Shown: piece by piece, positions 14,506-22,168 of the stretch | Numbering within the stretch: position 1 is the stretch's first letter | Layout of the letters: every line of letters starts with the position of its first letter | Assembly: GCA_964621265.1 (NCBI GenBank) | Contig: CAZULQ010000023.1 | Coordinates: 1-28,941 of the forward strand | Origin: Porcipelethomonas sp964621265 | Lineage (GTDB): Bacteria; Bacillota; Clostridia; Oscillospirales; Ruminococcaceae | Reading direction: 5' to 3' | DNA length: 28,941 nt | Notes under the pieces: model-generated | What the model saw: the letters and a program-made list of their open reading frames with translations, nothing else | What the model was told of the DNA's origin: nothing | Databases searched by the model: none | Made by a program: the position numbers and the translations under genes

Positions 14506-15693
14506 TTACGCCTCCGTTTTTGAAAGCTTTGTTCCGCATCTGCTGCAGAACGCCGCACCCTCTCTATTCACAAATGAACACTGAGGACACTTGTTTTCAG
14601 GCGCACTTTCCTGCTTTGGTGCTTCTTCAACAGGTGTTGCCTCAACAGGCGCAACCTCACTGAGGTCAAGAGTTTCTGTCGGATTAACTGTAATTTCAGT
14701 TAAATCCTGTACCTGTGGTTTTTCACCGCCATTAACCTGTTCTTCCTCAAACTGCATAACAGCTTCGTCCTGAACCCTCTTCGCAACGGCTCTCGCCTTC
14801 TTATAGCTTCTGCCCGACATAATGCCGATAACTGTGAAAACAATGCCCACAAAAAGCATAATAAGGCTGTTTATAAGGAATGTAAACTTTGCTGACGCAA
14901 GAAGCTCGTCTGCGATTTCGAGCGACGGCATTATAACAAGTGTCAGAACGCCCGCAATAAAGATAACTGACGGAATGAGCACAGCGATACCGTATTTAAG
15001 CGCCATTTTACCGGCACGTCTTGAATTTGCAACGTATACAACAAACCACTGAATCAGTACAACAACGAGCAGAACAATAAGGAACACTGCATTAGCTCCT
15101 GAAAAATATGTCTGCACAAGCGCTGAACCGAAATATGAATTCAGAAAATCGTCTGTGAACACCTTAAACTCATCAAGTCCCTCAAGCTCCTGACGGAGTT
15201 CTTCCTTGTCAGCATCAAGAAAACGCAGTCCTGCCTCCTCATAGAGAAGCTCCTCATTTTCTTCGATAAGACCGATAACGTCATCAGCTGTGATGTATGG
15301 TGCATCAGCTTTGTCAAGCAGGTAGTCATTATAAGCCTCAACCTTTTCGATTAAGAAGTCCTTAATAAACGGCTCTTCAAGAAGATTATTGACATTATCA
15401 ATCGTAATTCTTTCGTCTTCGATAAATTCATCATAGATATATTCGTTGAGCTTTTTGTCATCGACACGAAGTTCTGCAAGCTTCACGTCCTCAATAGCGT
15501 CAACAAGCAGATTGTCGTTGACAACCGTTCTCAGCGAAAGTGTCAGAATAAGACATACTGTGCTGATTAAAACGATAAGAAAACAGATAATCGAATTGAT
15601 TGCAACCGCCACATTATGCTTTTTTGGTGCCTTTTCTCCGCATACGCACAATTCATTTGCGTACACTTTTTTATGACATTTTGTACACTGCAT
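14506..15693 (-). CDS. Membrane protein with zinc ribbons at both ends
   Basis: A 395-residue protein of unknown function. It starts with a Cys cluster (Cys3, Cys6, Cys16, Cys18), then one membrane helix (about 29-53) and a long acidic helical segment (about 58-195). Three more helices follow (about 201-222, 235-256, 271-293), then a Glu/Pro/Val-rich linker and a C-terminal zinc ribbon (Cys369, Cys372, Cys383, Cys386). With four helices both zinc ends should face the same side, probably the cytoplasm, and the acidic segment would be outside. Zinc-ribbon membrane proteins are common in Clostridia, and their roles are mostly unknown. It is the first gene of an operon with the GNAT gene, driven by the promoter at 15749-15777. 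GGAGGG precedes the ATG. Confidence 0.7.
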   Translation of the reverse strand: MQCTKCHKKVYANELCVCGEKAPKKHNVAVAINSIICFLIVLISTVCLILTLSLRTVVNDNLLVDAIEDVKLAELRVDDKKLNEYIYDEFIEDERITIDNVNNLLEEPFIKDFLIEKVEAYNDYLLDKADAPYITADDVIGLIEENEELLYEEAGLRFLDADKEELRQELEGLDEFKVFTDDFLNSYFGSALVQTYFSGANAVFLIVLLVVVLIQWFVVYVANSRRAGKMALKYGIAVLIPSVIFIAGVLTLVIMPSLEIADELLASAKFTFLINSLIMLFVGIVFTVIGIMSGRSYKKARAVAKRVQDEAVMQFEEEQVNGGEKPQVQDLTEITVNPTETLDLSEVAPVEATPVEEAPKQESAPENKCPQCSFVNREGAAFCSRCGTKLSKTEA

Positions 15694-15722
15694 TAAATAT
15701 TCCCTCCATATTCTTACTCTTT

Positions 15723-15738
15723 GTCAAAATATTTTGAC
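15723..15738. promoter_or_regulatory. 16-bp perfect palindrome, operator candidate
   Basis: GTCAAAATATTTTGAC lies about 11 bases downstream of the -10 box, roughly +4 to +19 of the transcript, where a bound repressor would block initiation or early elongation. No regulator gene is adjacent. Confidence 0.5.
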
Positions 15739-15748
15739 GTTGACTATA

Positions 15749-15777
15749 ATTATAACATTCAATGCAGATTATGTCAA
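15749..15777 (-). promoter_or_regulatory. Consensus sigma-A promoter of the zinc-ribbon/GNAT operon
   Basis: Perfect TTGACA (15772-15777), 17 bases, perfect TATAAT (15749-15754) on the minus strand. It begins right after the stop codon of the upstream pilin gene. Confidence 0.9.
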
Positions 15778-15780
15778 TAG

Positions 15781-16299
15781 TCAGCTGAGACCATTGAGCT
15801 TTTCTAAAATTGTCCCCTCTGTGTATTCATCGTAGTTGTCGGGAGCGTGGTCTGCCGCACAACCGCAGTAAACTCCGACGTATCTGTCGTTTTCATCGTC
15901 GGCGTAAAGAACATGAGTCACCTTATAGTTTTCAACGACTACCGCCCATGAACAGCTTTCAAGATTTGTGTTCAGAGCAGAAAGCTTATTGTAAAAATCG
16001 TCCTTAATTTTGGAAGATTCGGGAGTGTCGATGTTAACGGAGAGATTGCCGAATTTATAAACCGTGTCTTCCTTAAAGAACTTTTTATCCTCTATCGCTC
16101 TGTCAACTGCCTCATATTTCTGCATGACCGTCTGTGCGGAATTCAGAATCGACATCGCCTTTTCCTGCGCAGTATCATAGTTCGATTTATTAAACCATCT
16201 TATCATATTCGGTGCCGCAACAACGGCAAGTATGCCGACAATTGCGATTACAACCATAAGCTCAATAAGCGTAAAGGCGGAGAGTTTTTTTCTTTTCAT
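15781..16299 (-). CDS. Type IV prepilin-like protein (second pilin)
   Basis: A 172-residue protein with a short basic leader (MKRKKLSA), the prepilin motif FTLIELMVVIAIVG and a hydrophobic alpha-1 helix. PilD would cut the leader before Phe, and the mature subunit would assemble through Glu5 into the pilus. The residue before the cut is Ala rather than the usual Gly. The globular part has Cys in ESCSW and VYCGC, and a VLYADDENDRYVG stretch that resembles VVYAEDTSTDEVG of the pilin upstream. I chose the ATG at 16299 because AAGGGGG lies 6 nt before it; an earlier ATG at 16326 lacks a good site and falls in a hairpin. It lies downstream of the major pilin gene, past that hairpin, and may be a minor pilin. 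Confidence 0.85.
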   Translation of the reverse strand: MKRKKLSAFTLIELMVVIAIVGILAVVAAPNMIRWFNKSNYDTAQEKAMSILNSAQTVMQKYEAVDRAIEDKKFFKEDTVYKFGNLSVNIDTPESSKIKDDFYNKLSALNTNLESCSWAVVVENYKVTHVLYADDENDRYVGVYCGCAADHAPDNYDEYTEGTILEKLNGLS

Positions 16300-16325
16300 T
16301 TTGACCCCCTTTGGTCTATCATGCA

Positions 16326-16356
16326 AATAAGGTTCCCTGACACCGGGAACCTTATT
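16326..16356 (-). terminator. Hairpin between the two pilin genes
   Basis: A perfect 12-bp stem (16326-16337 with 16345-16356, AATAAGGTTCCC/GGGAACCTTATT) closes the loop GGTGTCA. On the minus strand it is followed only by TGCATG, so it may act as a partial terminator or as a 3' stabiliser that keeps the major pilin message more abundant than the second pilin message. Confidence 0.6.
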
Positions 16357-16401
16357 GTCTTTAATTTATTTCAGGAAGGGAAAACTTGAATTGTGTTATT
16401 A

Positions 16402-17007
16402 TTAACCTTCGTCGTCACCGGCATCTTCGCCGCCACCAGCAGCTTTAATATCGGTTGATTTACCACTCTGTGCATACTTACCATCACTAAAGTTTGTAAT
16501 ATTATAACCATCTTTAATTACATCAAGATTTGTAAGCTTTGGCCAAGTACCAACCTCATCAGTTGAAGTATCTTCTGCATAAACTACATAAAGAACAGAA
16601 CCATCTTTAATTTCCATGAAGAATTTATCTCCATTTTTCTTAAGGTCTGGTATAGCATTATTTAATTGATAACCAACGCTATCAACATCATCATCAGCTA
16701 AGTCAGCCTCAGTGTATGTACTATTAATCGCTTTGACTCCATCAGCTCTATCTCTTGATTCAAGGTCAACAACGATAAGATTTGCCTGTTCAGCAATCTT
16801 AGCTGCTGTGTCGTTAGCTGTTGAGAGAGCTGCCTTGTCTATGTAGCTGAGCATGTTAGGAACAAGTACAACTGCAAGAACACCGATGATTGCGATAACT
16901 ACGATAAGTTCAACGAGTGTAAAGCCCTTAGCTTTCTTTTCCTTCTTGATTTTTGAAGCCTTAGTTAATAATGCGCTGAGTCTTTTTCTTTCCTTAGTTG
17001 TTTTCAT
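16402..17007 (-). CDS. pilA: Type IV pilus major pilin (PilA-like)
   Basis: A 201-residue prepilin with a long, strongly basic leader of about 28 residues ending KKEKKAKG, then FTLVELIVVIAIIGVLAVV. PilD cleaves between Gly and Phe; Glu5 is present. The globular domain includes VLYVVYAEDTSTDEVG and the protein ends in a Gly/Asp/Glu-rich tail (GGGEDAGDDEG). I call it the major pilin because it has its own near-consensus promoter, the best ribosome binding site (AGGAGG at 17014-17019) and a canonical cleavage site; this is inference. The ATG at 17007 is chosen over one at 17046, which would add 13 residues without a binding site. It lies downstream of pilT, and a 7-bp hairpin overlaps the pilT stop. 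Confidence 0.9.
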   Translation of the reverse strand: MKTTKERKRLSALLTKASKIKKEKKAKGFTLVELIVVIAIIGVLAVVLVPNMLSYIDKAALSTANDTAAKIAEQANLIVVDLESRDRADGVKAINSTYTEADLADDDVDSVGYQLNNAIPDLKKNGDKFFMEIKDGSVLYVVYAEDTSTDEVGTWPKLTNLDVIKDGYNITNFSDGKYAQSGKSTDIKAAGGGEDAGDDEG

Positions 17008-17054
17008 AAATAACCTCCTAGAATTAGTCAAACAATTTTTAGTCAATTTGCTTA

Positions 17055-17077
17055 AACCGATTATTGGGATTTCGGTT
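17055..17077 (-). promoter_or_regulatory. Stem-loop in the major pilin leader
   Basis: AACCGA (17072-17077 on the minus strand) pairs with TCGGTT (17055-17060) across an 11-base loop, close to the 5' end of the transcript. A 5' hairpin may protect an abundant pilin message from decay. Confidence 0.35.
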
Positions 17078-17094
17078 CTCTTTGGTATGTATAT

Positions 17095-17123
17095 ATAATA
17101 ACATAACGGGGATATATTGTCAA
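17095..17123 (-). promoter_or_regulatory. Sigma-A promoter of the major pilin gene
   Basis: Perfect TTGACA (17118-17123), 17 bases, TATTAT (17095-17100) on the minus strand, about 88 bases upstream of the ATG. Confidence 0.85.
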
Positions 17124-17225
17124 TAGATTTGAAAATCTTTTACACGAAACCAATTTTAAACGTTTTAAATCGCTTGATTTTCGTCAATATATACAAAATT
17201 TAATTGGATTTTAATGCGTAACGCA

Positions 17226-18290
17226 TTATCTTGCATTAAGGAATCTGTAAAATTCCTGCTTGTCGTGACATTTTTCAAGCGCATGTTCTTCTCTGATAAT
17301 GCCGCTTCTTGTAAGTCTCGCAAGCTCCTGGTCGAGCGACTGCATGCCGTTTGCCTTACCTGTCTGAATAGCCGACTGGATAAGATGAACCTTATTATCA
17401 CGAATCATCGCTGAACATGCGTCAGTTACGTTCAGGATTTCCTGCGCCGCAATACGTCCCTTGCCGTCAGAAGTCGGAATAAGAGTCTGGGAAATAACAG
17501 CAACGAGAACGTTTGCAAGCTGTGAACGAATCTGCTGCTGCTGGTGTTCAGGATAAACGTCGATGATACGGTTGATTGTATCGGAAGCACTTGTTGTATG
17601 GAGTGTCGAGAACACAAGGTGACCTGTTTCAGCCGCTGTAACAGCCGCTGAGATAGTCTCAAAGTCACGCATTTCTCCGACGAGGATTACGTCCGGGTCC
17701 TCACGGAGTGCGGCTCTGAGGGCTGCTGCGAAGTCAGGAACGTCCATTCCGACTTCACGCTGGTTCACCATACAGCATTTATGCTCATGCACATACTCAA
17801 TAGGGTCTTCAACTGTGATGATATGCGCACTTCTGTGCACGTTTACATAGTCAATCATACCCGCAAGGGTTGTTGACTTACCTGAACCTGTCGGCCCTGT
17901 TACAAGGATAAGTCCTCTCGGGCGCTTACAGAAATCACCGAGAATCGGTGGAAGCTTTAAGTCTTCAAGAGTCGGGATATCGTTTCTCAGGAGACGGATT
18001 GCGATTGCAACGTTTCCTCTCTGAAAATAAACGTTAACTCTGTGACGGAAGCCGCTGTCTGTTACATAAGAAAAGTCAGTATCGATATTCTTTTCAATAC
18101 TCGCCTTCTGCTCGTCGTTAGTCATCTGTTTCATAACGTCAACGATTACGTCATTTGTCAGAACAGGATAGTTTGACATCTGTTTGAGTGAGCCGTGGAG
18201 ACGCACAACGGGCGGTACTTCTGTTGTGAAATGAAGGTCAGAGCAGCCGAGTGCTCTTGCTTCGTCAAGAATTTTGTTAATTTCAATCAT
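17226..18290 (-). CDS. pilT: Type IV pilus retraction ATPase PilT
   Basis: A 354-residue hexameric ATPase that acts at the cytoplasmic base of the pilus and drives pilin disassembly, giving twitching or DNA uptake. It has an N-terminal PAS-like domain (1-100), Walker A GPTGSGKST (132-140), an Asp box (EDPIE at 161-165), Walker B DPDVILVGEMRD (198-209) and a His box (GHLVFSTLHTTSA, 223-235). The C-terminal retraction motif, AIRNLIRE in Pseudomonas, appears degenerate here as AMIRDNKVHLIQSAI. Length is normal for PilT. AGGAGG sits before the ATG, 18 nt after the pilB stop, so the two motor genes are co-transcribed. Confidence 0.95.
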   Translation of the reverse strand: MIEINKILDEARALGCSDLHFTTEVPPVVRLHGSLKQMSNYPVLTNDVIVDVMKQMTNDEQKASIEKNIDTDFSYVTDSGFRHRVNVYFQRGNVAIAIRLLRNDIPTLEDLKLPPILGDFCKRPRGLILVTGPTGSGKSTTLAGMIDYVNVHRSAHIITVEDPIEYVHEHKCCMVNQREVGMDVPDFAAALRAALREDPDVILVGEMRDFETISAAVTAAETGHLVFSTLHTTSASDTINRIIDVYPEHQQQQIRSQLANVLVAVISQTLIPTSDGKGRIAAQEILNVTDACSAMIRDNKVHLIQSAIQTGKANGMQSLDQELARLTRSGIIREEHALEKCHDKQEFYRFLNAR

Positions 18291-18308
18291 GTGTTCGGTC
18301 CTCCTGCT

Positions 18309-19979
18309 TTAAATTGTGTATGTAACTCTTACAAGCTCGTCAATAGTAGTCTTGCCTTGCTGGACAAGTACGGAAACATTGTCACGAAGAAGCTTTGTAC
18401 CATGTGCCTTAGCGGCTCTTTCAAGCTGTTCCTTGTTTGCGTCGTTAACGATAAGCTCTGAAATTTCAGGCGTACAGTGAATAATTTCGTGAATGGCAGT
18501 TCTGCCCTTATATCCGCTGTTGTTACACTCAGAACAGCCGCAGGCTTCATAGATTTCAATTGAGTGGTCAAGACCCATAAGGTGATTTTCCTCAGCAGTT
18601 GACATTCTTGACTTTCTGCACTTAGGACACAGCACCTTAACAAGTCGCTGTGCAACAACGCCGATAAGCGAGGACGCAACCATGTAGGACGGTACACCCA
18701 TGTCAACAAGACGTGTGATTGTTGAAGCAGCGTCATTTGTATGAAGTGTGGAAAGCACAAGGTGACCTGTGATAGCGGCTCTTACACCGATTTCAGCAGT
18801 TTCAGTATCACGCATTTCACCAATCATAACGATATCAGGGTCCTGACGGAGAATTGAACGGAGCGCTGCCGCAAATGTCATGCCCGCCTTTGTGTTAACC
18901 TGTACCTGATTTATGCCGTCAATGTTCTTTTCGACAGGGTCTTCAACTGTGATTACGTTAACATTCGGCTTGGCAATTTCACCGAGTGCCGCATAAAGAG
19001 TTGTTGTCTTACCTGAACCAGTCGGACCTGTTACAAGGATAACACCGTGAGGGCATTTGAGCATCTTCTCAAACATTCCGTAGTTATAATCCGTCATACC
19101 GAGGTCTGTAATCTTTCTGAGCGCAATCGAGCCGCTTGAAAGAATACGGATAACGATTTTTTCGCCGTTTACAGTCGGAATTGAAGATACACGGACGTCG
19201 AGAGTAACGCCGTCTACAACCTGTGTGAAACGTCCGTCCTGCGGAATACGCTTTTCAGCAATATTCATGCCGCTGACAAGCTTTAAACGTGTCGCAAGGG
19301 AATTATGTACAACATTTGAAACGTTCATAAGCTCAACGAGGTCGCCGTTTACACGGATACGGATTCTTGTATACTTCTTGAACGGTTCAATGTGAATATC
19401 TGTCGCTTCGGCACGGAAACCATTTTCTACAATAGTAGTCGCAAGCTTAACAATAGGTGCGCTTTCAACTCTTTCCTTGGAAGCGTCGTCTTCCTTGGTT
19501 TCTGTGCTGTGCTGTGCAACATTTTCGATAACGCTGTCAACACTCTGCTTCTGGTATATCTTGCCTATCGCCTTGTTGATTGCAGTTTTTGTTGCGAATA
19601 CAGGAATGGTGTCCATGCCTGTTGAAATCTTGATATCTTCAAGAATATTGAAGTTGATAGGGTCATCTGTTGCAACAGTAAGACGCTTGCCCTGTATGTT
19701 GATACCGATTACAGTATGCTTTTTAGCGAGCGCTTCAGGGATTTTGCTTGCCGCCTCTTCATCAATCTTCATATTCGAAAGGTCAACAAATGGTACTTTA
19801 AGCTTACTTGAAAGTGCCTGTGCAAACTTTATTTCCGACAGAAATCCAAGCTCTATTAAAACTTCACCAAAACGCTTGGTGCCGTTTGAGTCCTTCTGAG
19901 CCTGCAAGACCTTCATAAGCTGTTCTTCGGTGATAAGTTCCTTTAAAACAAGGTAATCACCTATTCTCATATTTCTCAT
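18309..19979 (-). CDS. pilB: Type IV pilus assembly ATPase PilB
   Basis: A 556-residue extension motor of the GspE/PilB family. An MshEN-type N-terminal region (about 1-160, starting MRIGDYLVLKELITEEQL) is of the kind that binds cyclic di-GMP in some homologues. The ATPase has Walker A GPTGSGKTT (318-326), Walker B (DPDIVMIGEMRD), the His box (GHLVLSTLHTND) and a zinc knuckle (CPKC at 451-454, CSEC at 482-485). It works with PilC at the inner face of the membrane and powers pilin addition. The ATG at 19979 has CGGAGG nine bases upstream; a longer frame to 20111 would overlap the divergent pilD start and is unlikely. It heads a two-gene unit with pilT. Confidence 0.95.
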   Translation of the reverse strand: MRNMRIGDYLVLKELITEEQLMKVLQAQKDSNGTKRFGEVLIELGFLSEIKFAQALSSKLKVPFVDLSNMKIDEEAASKIPEALAKKHTVIGINIQGKRLTVATDDPINFNILEDIKISTGMDTIPVFATKTAINKAIGKIYQKQSVDSVIENVAQHSTETKEDDASKERVESAPIVKLATTIVENGFRAEATDIHIEPFKKYTRIRIRVNGDLVELMNVSNVVHNSLATRLKLVSGMNIAEKRIPQDGRFTQVVDGVTLDVRVSSIPTVNGEKIVIRILSSGSIALRKITDLGMTDYNYGMFEKMLKCPHGVILVTGPTGSGKTTTLYAALGEIAKPNVNVITVEDPVEKNIDGINQVQVNTKAGMTFAAALRSILRQDPDIVMIGEMRDTETAEIGVRAAITGHLVLSTLHTNDAASTITRLVDMGVPSYMVASSLIGVVAQRLVKVLCPKCRKSRMSTAEENHLMGLDHSIEIYEACGCSECNNSGYKGRTAIHEIIHCTPEISELIVNDANKEQLERAAKAHGTKLLRDNVSVLVQQGKTTIDELVRVTYTI

Positions 19980-20007
19980 CTGTAAATTCCTCCGAATTAA
20001 ATTAAAC

Positions 20008-20036
20008 TTGTAATTAACGAAATTATGTGTTAAAAT
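20008..20036 (+). promoter_or_regulatory. Promoter of pilD
   Basis: TTGTAA (20008-20013), 17 bases, TAAAAT (20031-20036). The 92-base region between the pilB and pilD starts must hold promoters for both directions; I could not place the pilB one with confidence. Confidence 0.5.
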
Positions 20037-20071
20037 AAATATATACAATACAATAATATCGGAGGTAAAAT

Positions 20072-20893
20072 ATGTCCGACACACTTTTCGGTCAGGAAAA
20101 CCTTGACCCAATGTTTTATATTATATTCTATACACTCATTTTTATTTCAGGACTTTGCATAGGCAGTTTTCTGAACGTCGTAATATGCAGACTTCCAAAC
20201 GGAGAATCGCTGATTACCAATTCCTCTCACTGCGTCAGATGCAACGCTAAAATCAAGCGTTATGACCTGATTCCGCTTTTCAGCTGGATTTTCCTAAGGG
20301 GTAAATGCAGAAGCTGTAAAGCAAAAATTTCCGCAAGATATCCTGTGGTTGAGCTTTTAAATGCTCTTATTTATATTATAACCTTTATGGTTATGGATTT
20401 CAATATCAATTCGATTTTAACCTGTATTTTTTTCTCGGTTCTGATAACAATCGGCTTTATAGATTTCGATACGCTTGAAATCAACATCAGTCTGCTGATT
20501 GCAGTAGGGCTAGTCGCAGCAGCTTCCGCACTTTTCACAGACAGTCTCAGCATATCACAAAGAATAACGGGAAGCCTTATAATAAGCGTACCATTTTTCC
20601 TCATTGGTGAAATTTCGGGAGCGATTATAAAGCACAGAACGGGTGAAAAAGTTCGTGGAATCGAGCTTGGAGACACATTACTGATGCTCGGCTCGGGTTT
20701 CCTCATCGGCACAAAGGCGGTTTTAATTTCTGCATTTTTCGGTATCATCATTGCCGCATTCGGCGGTATGATTCAGAAGCGTTCAAGCGGAGAATCGAAA
20801 TTCGCATTCGGTCCCTATCTTGCAATGGGACTATTCATCGGAACGCTCTGGGGTGTAAAAATCGCAGATACATATCTCAGTCAGTTCACATGA
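20072..20893 (+). CDS. pilD: Prepilin peptidase / N-methyltransferase PilD
   Basis: A 273-residue polytopic membrane aspartyl protease that removes prepilin leaders and methylates the new N-terminus. The N-terminal part has FISGLCIGSFLNVVICRLP and two Cys pairs (HCVRCNAK and KCRSCKAK) that bind zinc. The catalytic Asp residues are in FIDFDT and in LGDTLLM, where GxGD is expected; here the motif reads IELGD and the usual Lys two residues after the Asp is replaced. About six to eight membrane helices are visible. GGAGG precedes the ATG. It is transcribed away from pilB and convergent with the minor pilin genes, sharing their terminator. It is the only peptidase gene in the window and should process all prepilins here. 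Confidence 0.94.
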   Translation: MSDTLFGQENLDPMFYIIFYTLIFISGLCIGSFLNVVICRLPNGESLITNSSHCVRCNAKIKRYDLIPLFSWIFLRGKCRSCKAKISARYPVVELLNALIYIITFMVMDFNINSILTCIFFSVLITIGFIDFDTLEINISLLIAVGLVAAASALFTDSLSISQRITGSLIISVPFFLIGEISGAIIKHRTGEKVRGIELGDTLLMLGSGFLIGTKAVLISAFFGIIIAAFGGMIQKRSSGESKFAFGPYLAMGLFIGTLWGVKIADTYLSQFT

Positions 20894-20895
20894 TT

Positions 20896-20927
20896 AATCA
20901 GGCAGTTTTTAAACTGCCTGATTTTTT
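20896..20927. terminator. Terminator after pilD, shared with the converging pilus operon
   Basis: A 13-bp inverted repeat (20896-20908 with 20911-20923, AATCAGGCAGTTT/AAACTGCCTGATT) is followed by a T run on the plus strand. The stop codon of the minus-strand gene overlaps the T run, so the same hairpin lies directly after that gene. Confidence 0.88.
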
Positions 20928-21780
20928 ATGGAATAATTATCTCAGGAACTGTGTAGATGAAGTAGTATTTAGAACAATACGTCGATTCATCATTGTTGAC
21001 AACTGTCGTAAGCTTTGTAACACCTGAATTTACTACAGGTATGCTACTCTCGTCAACTCCTATTGTCACATTGGTTTTAAGACCATGTATATTCATAAGA
21101 TACAAGGCTGATGTAACATCATGACCACTTTCAAGCTTTACGCCAAAATCCTCAAATGAGCTGCCATCCTTTTCAAAAATATCAATATACATTTCGTCCT
21201 TCGCTGTGTTCATACCTGAATATTTATCATCATTTATGACACCAAAATTAATGTTATATGAATAATCATTGTAAAACTCGGTATTAAGCTCCGAATCAAG
21301 TACATATGAACCGTCACTCAGATTTGCCTTATAAATTCTCACCCTGCCAACAGGCGCAGATGTTGTTCCATTGTCAATTTCCATGATATATACGTTATCA
21401 TATTCAATTCCGCTATCTGAATTAACATAAGGATAATAAACATCTCTGAAATAACCGAGTACTGAAACACCTGTTTTTTCCTCAGTCTTTTTCTCCTTAC
21501 TCATTTCATCATAGTACACATAATTATATGTATCGGTAACGTAAATATCTTCAAGCTTTTCAAATCCGACACAGTTTACAAGCTTATCGGCATAACGAAG
21601 ATTATCCTCAATATAGCGCTTCATATTGTCAGTACAGGCGTTGATATTCTCCTGCTGAGAGGTTGATGTAAAAAGGCGCATTGCAGGCTGAACAATAGCT
21701 AAAGCACCGACGGCAATCATCGAAAATATTGCCATAACAACAATAAGTTCCAGAAGAGTAAAACCCTTTAGCTTTTTCAT
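20926..21780 (-). CDS. Minor prepilin (PilW/PilU-like)
   Basis: A 284-residue prepilin with a six-residue leader (MKKLKG) and a canonical site, FTLLELIVVMAIFSMIAVG, followed by a large globular domain rich in Tyr, Asp and Asn. Size and position as the last prepilin of the operon resemble PilW or PilJ in Gram-negatives and PilU-type minor pilins of Clostridioides, which prime the pilus tip. The ATG overlaps the stop of the previous gene (TAATG) and AGGAGGTG lies just upstream, so translation is coupled. A single Cys near the N-terminal end (NCVGF) and another near the C-terminus (STYCSKY) may form a disulfide. Which minor pilin type it is stays open. Confidence 0.85.
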   Translation of the reverse strand: MKKLKGFTLLELIVVMAIFSMIAVGALAIVQPAMRLFTSTSQQENINACTDNMKRYIEDNLRYADKLVNCVGFEKLEDIYVTDTYNYVYYDEMSKEKKTEEKTGVSVLGYFRDVYYPYVNSDSGIEYDNVYIMEIDNGTTSAPVGRVRIYKANLSDGSYVLDSELNTEFYNDYSYNINFGVINDDKYSGMNTAKDEMYIDIFEKDGSSFEDFGVKLESGHDVTSALYLMNIHGLKTNVTIGVDESSIPVVNSGVTKLTTVVNNDESTYCSKYYFIYTVPEIIIP

Positions 21781-22151
21781 TATGGCACCTCCTGATCATT
21801 TTTTTCATCAGGAATAAAATACTTGAAATTTCCACCGTCCTCATAATTGTTATCAGGATCATTTGTAACATATTTTTTTCCTGAAACTTCAAACGACTTG
21901 CCGCCGACTGTCAGAGTCATGGTCGTTTCAGAGTTGCCTGAAGCGTCAGTTACGGGATGATTATCGTCTTTTAGTTCTGCCGCAGGTGCCTCAACTGATA
22001 TCTTTTTATTAAGTCTGTCTGCTTTTTGTCTTATACTGCATACATTTGCACATGCTGAAGCAAGAAGCGCAGAAATAATTGCAAAAACAGCAAGCGCAAC
22101 AATAACTTCAACAAGAGTCATTGCCTTAAGCTTTTTTCTTATTTTTTTCAT
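21780..22151 (-). CDS. Minor prepilin (PilV/PilI-like), atypical cleavage site
   Basis: A 123-residue prepilin with leader MKKIRKKLKA and the hydrophobic stretch MTLVEVIVALAVFAIISALL. Alignment on Glu5 puts the cut between Ala and Met, so neither the usual Gly at -1 nor Phe at +1 is present. The start is the ATG at 22151, eight bases after AAAGGAG; a GTG at 22160 is possible but lies against the binding site. The short globular part has Asp/Asn-rich loops (NDPDNNYEDGG). It sits between the large PilX/PilK-like gene and the PilW-like gene, which is the usual place for PilV or GspI-type minor pilins. Confidence 0.8.
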   Translation of the reverse strand: MKKIRKKLKAMTLVEVIVALAVFAIISALLASACANVCSIRQKADRLNKKISVEAPAAELKDDNHPVTDASGNSETTMTLTVGGKSFEVSGKKYVTNDPDNNYEDGGNFKYFIPDEKNDQEVP

Positions 22152-22168
22152 TTTCTGCACTCCTTTCC

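Noticed and set aside
17212..17228. Terminator after pilT
   Set aside because: The 7-bp hairpin overlaps the stop codon and has no T tract on the minus strand.
19980..20071. Promoter for pilB (TTGTAT-17-TAATTT on the minus strand)
   Set aside because: The -10 matches only half of the consensus in an AT-rich stretch, so I did not list it.
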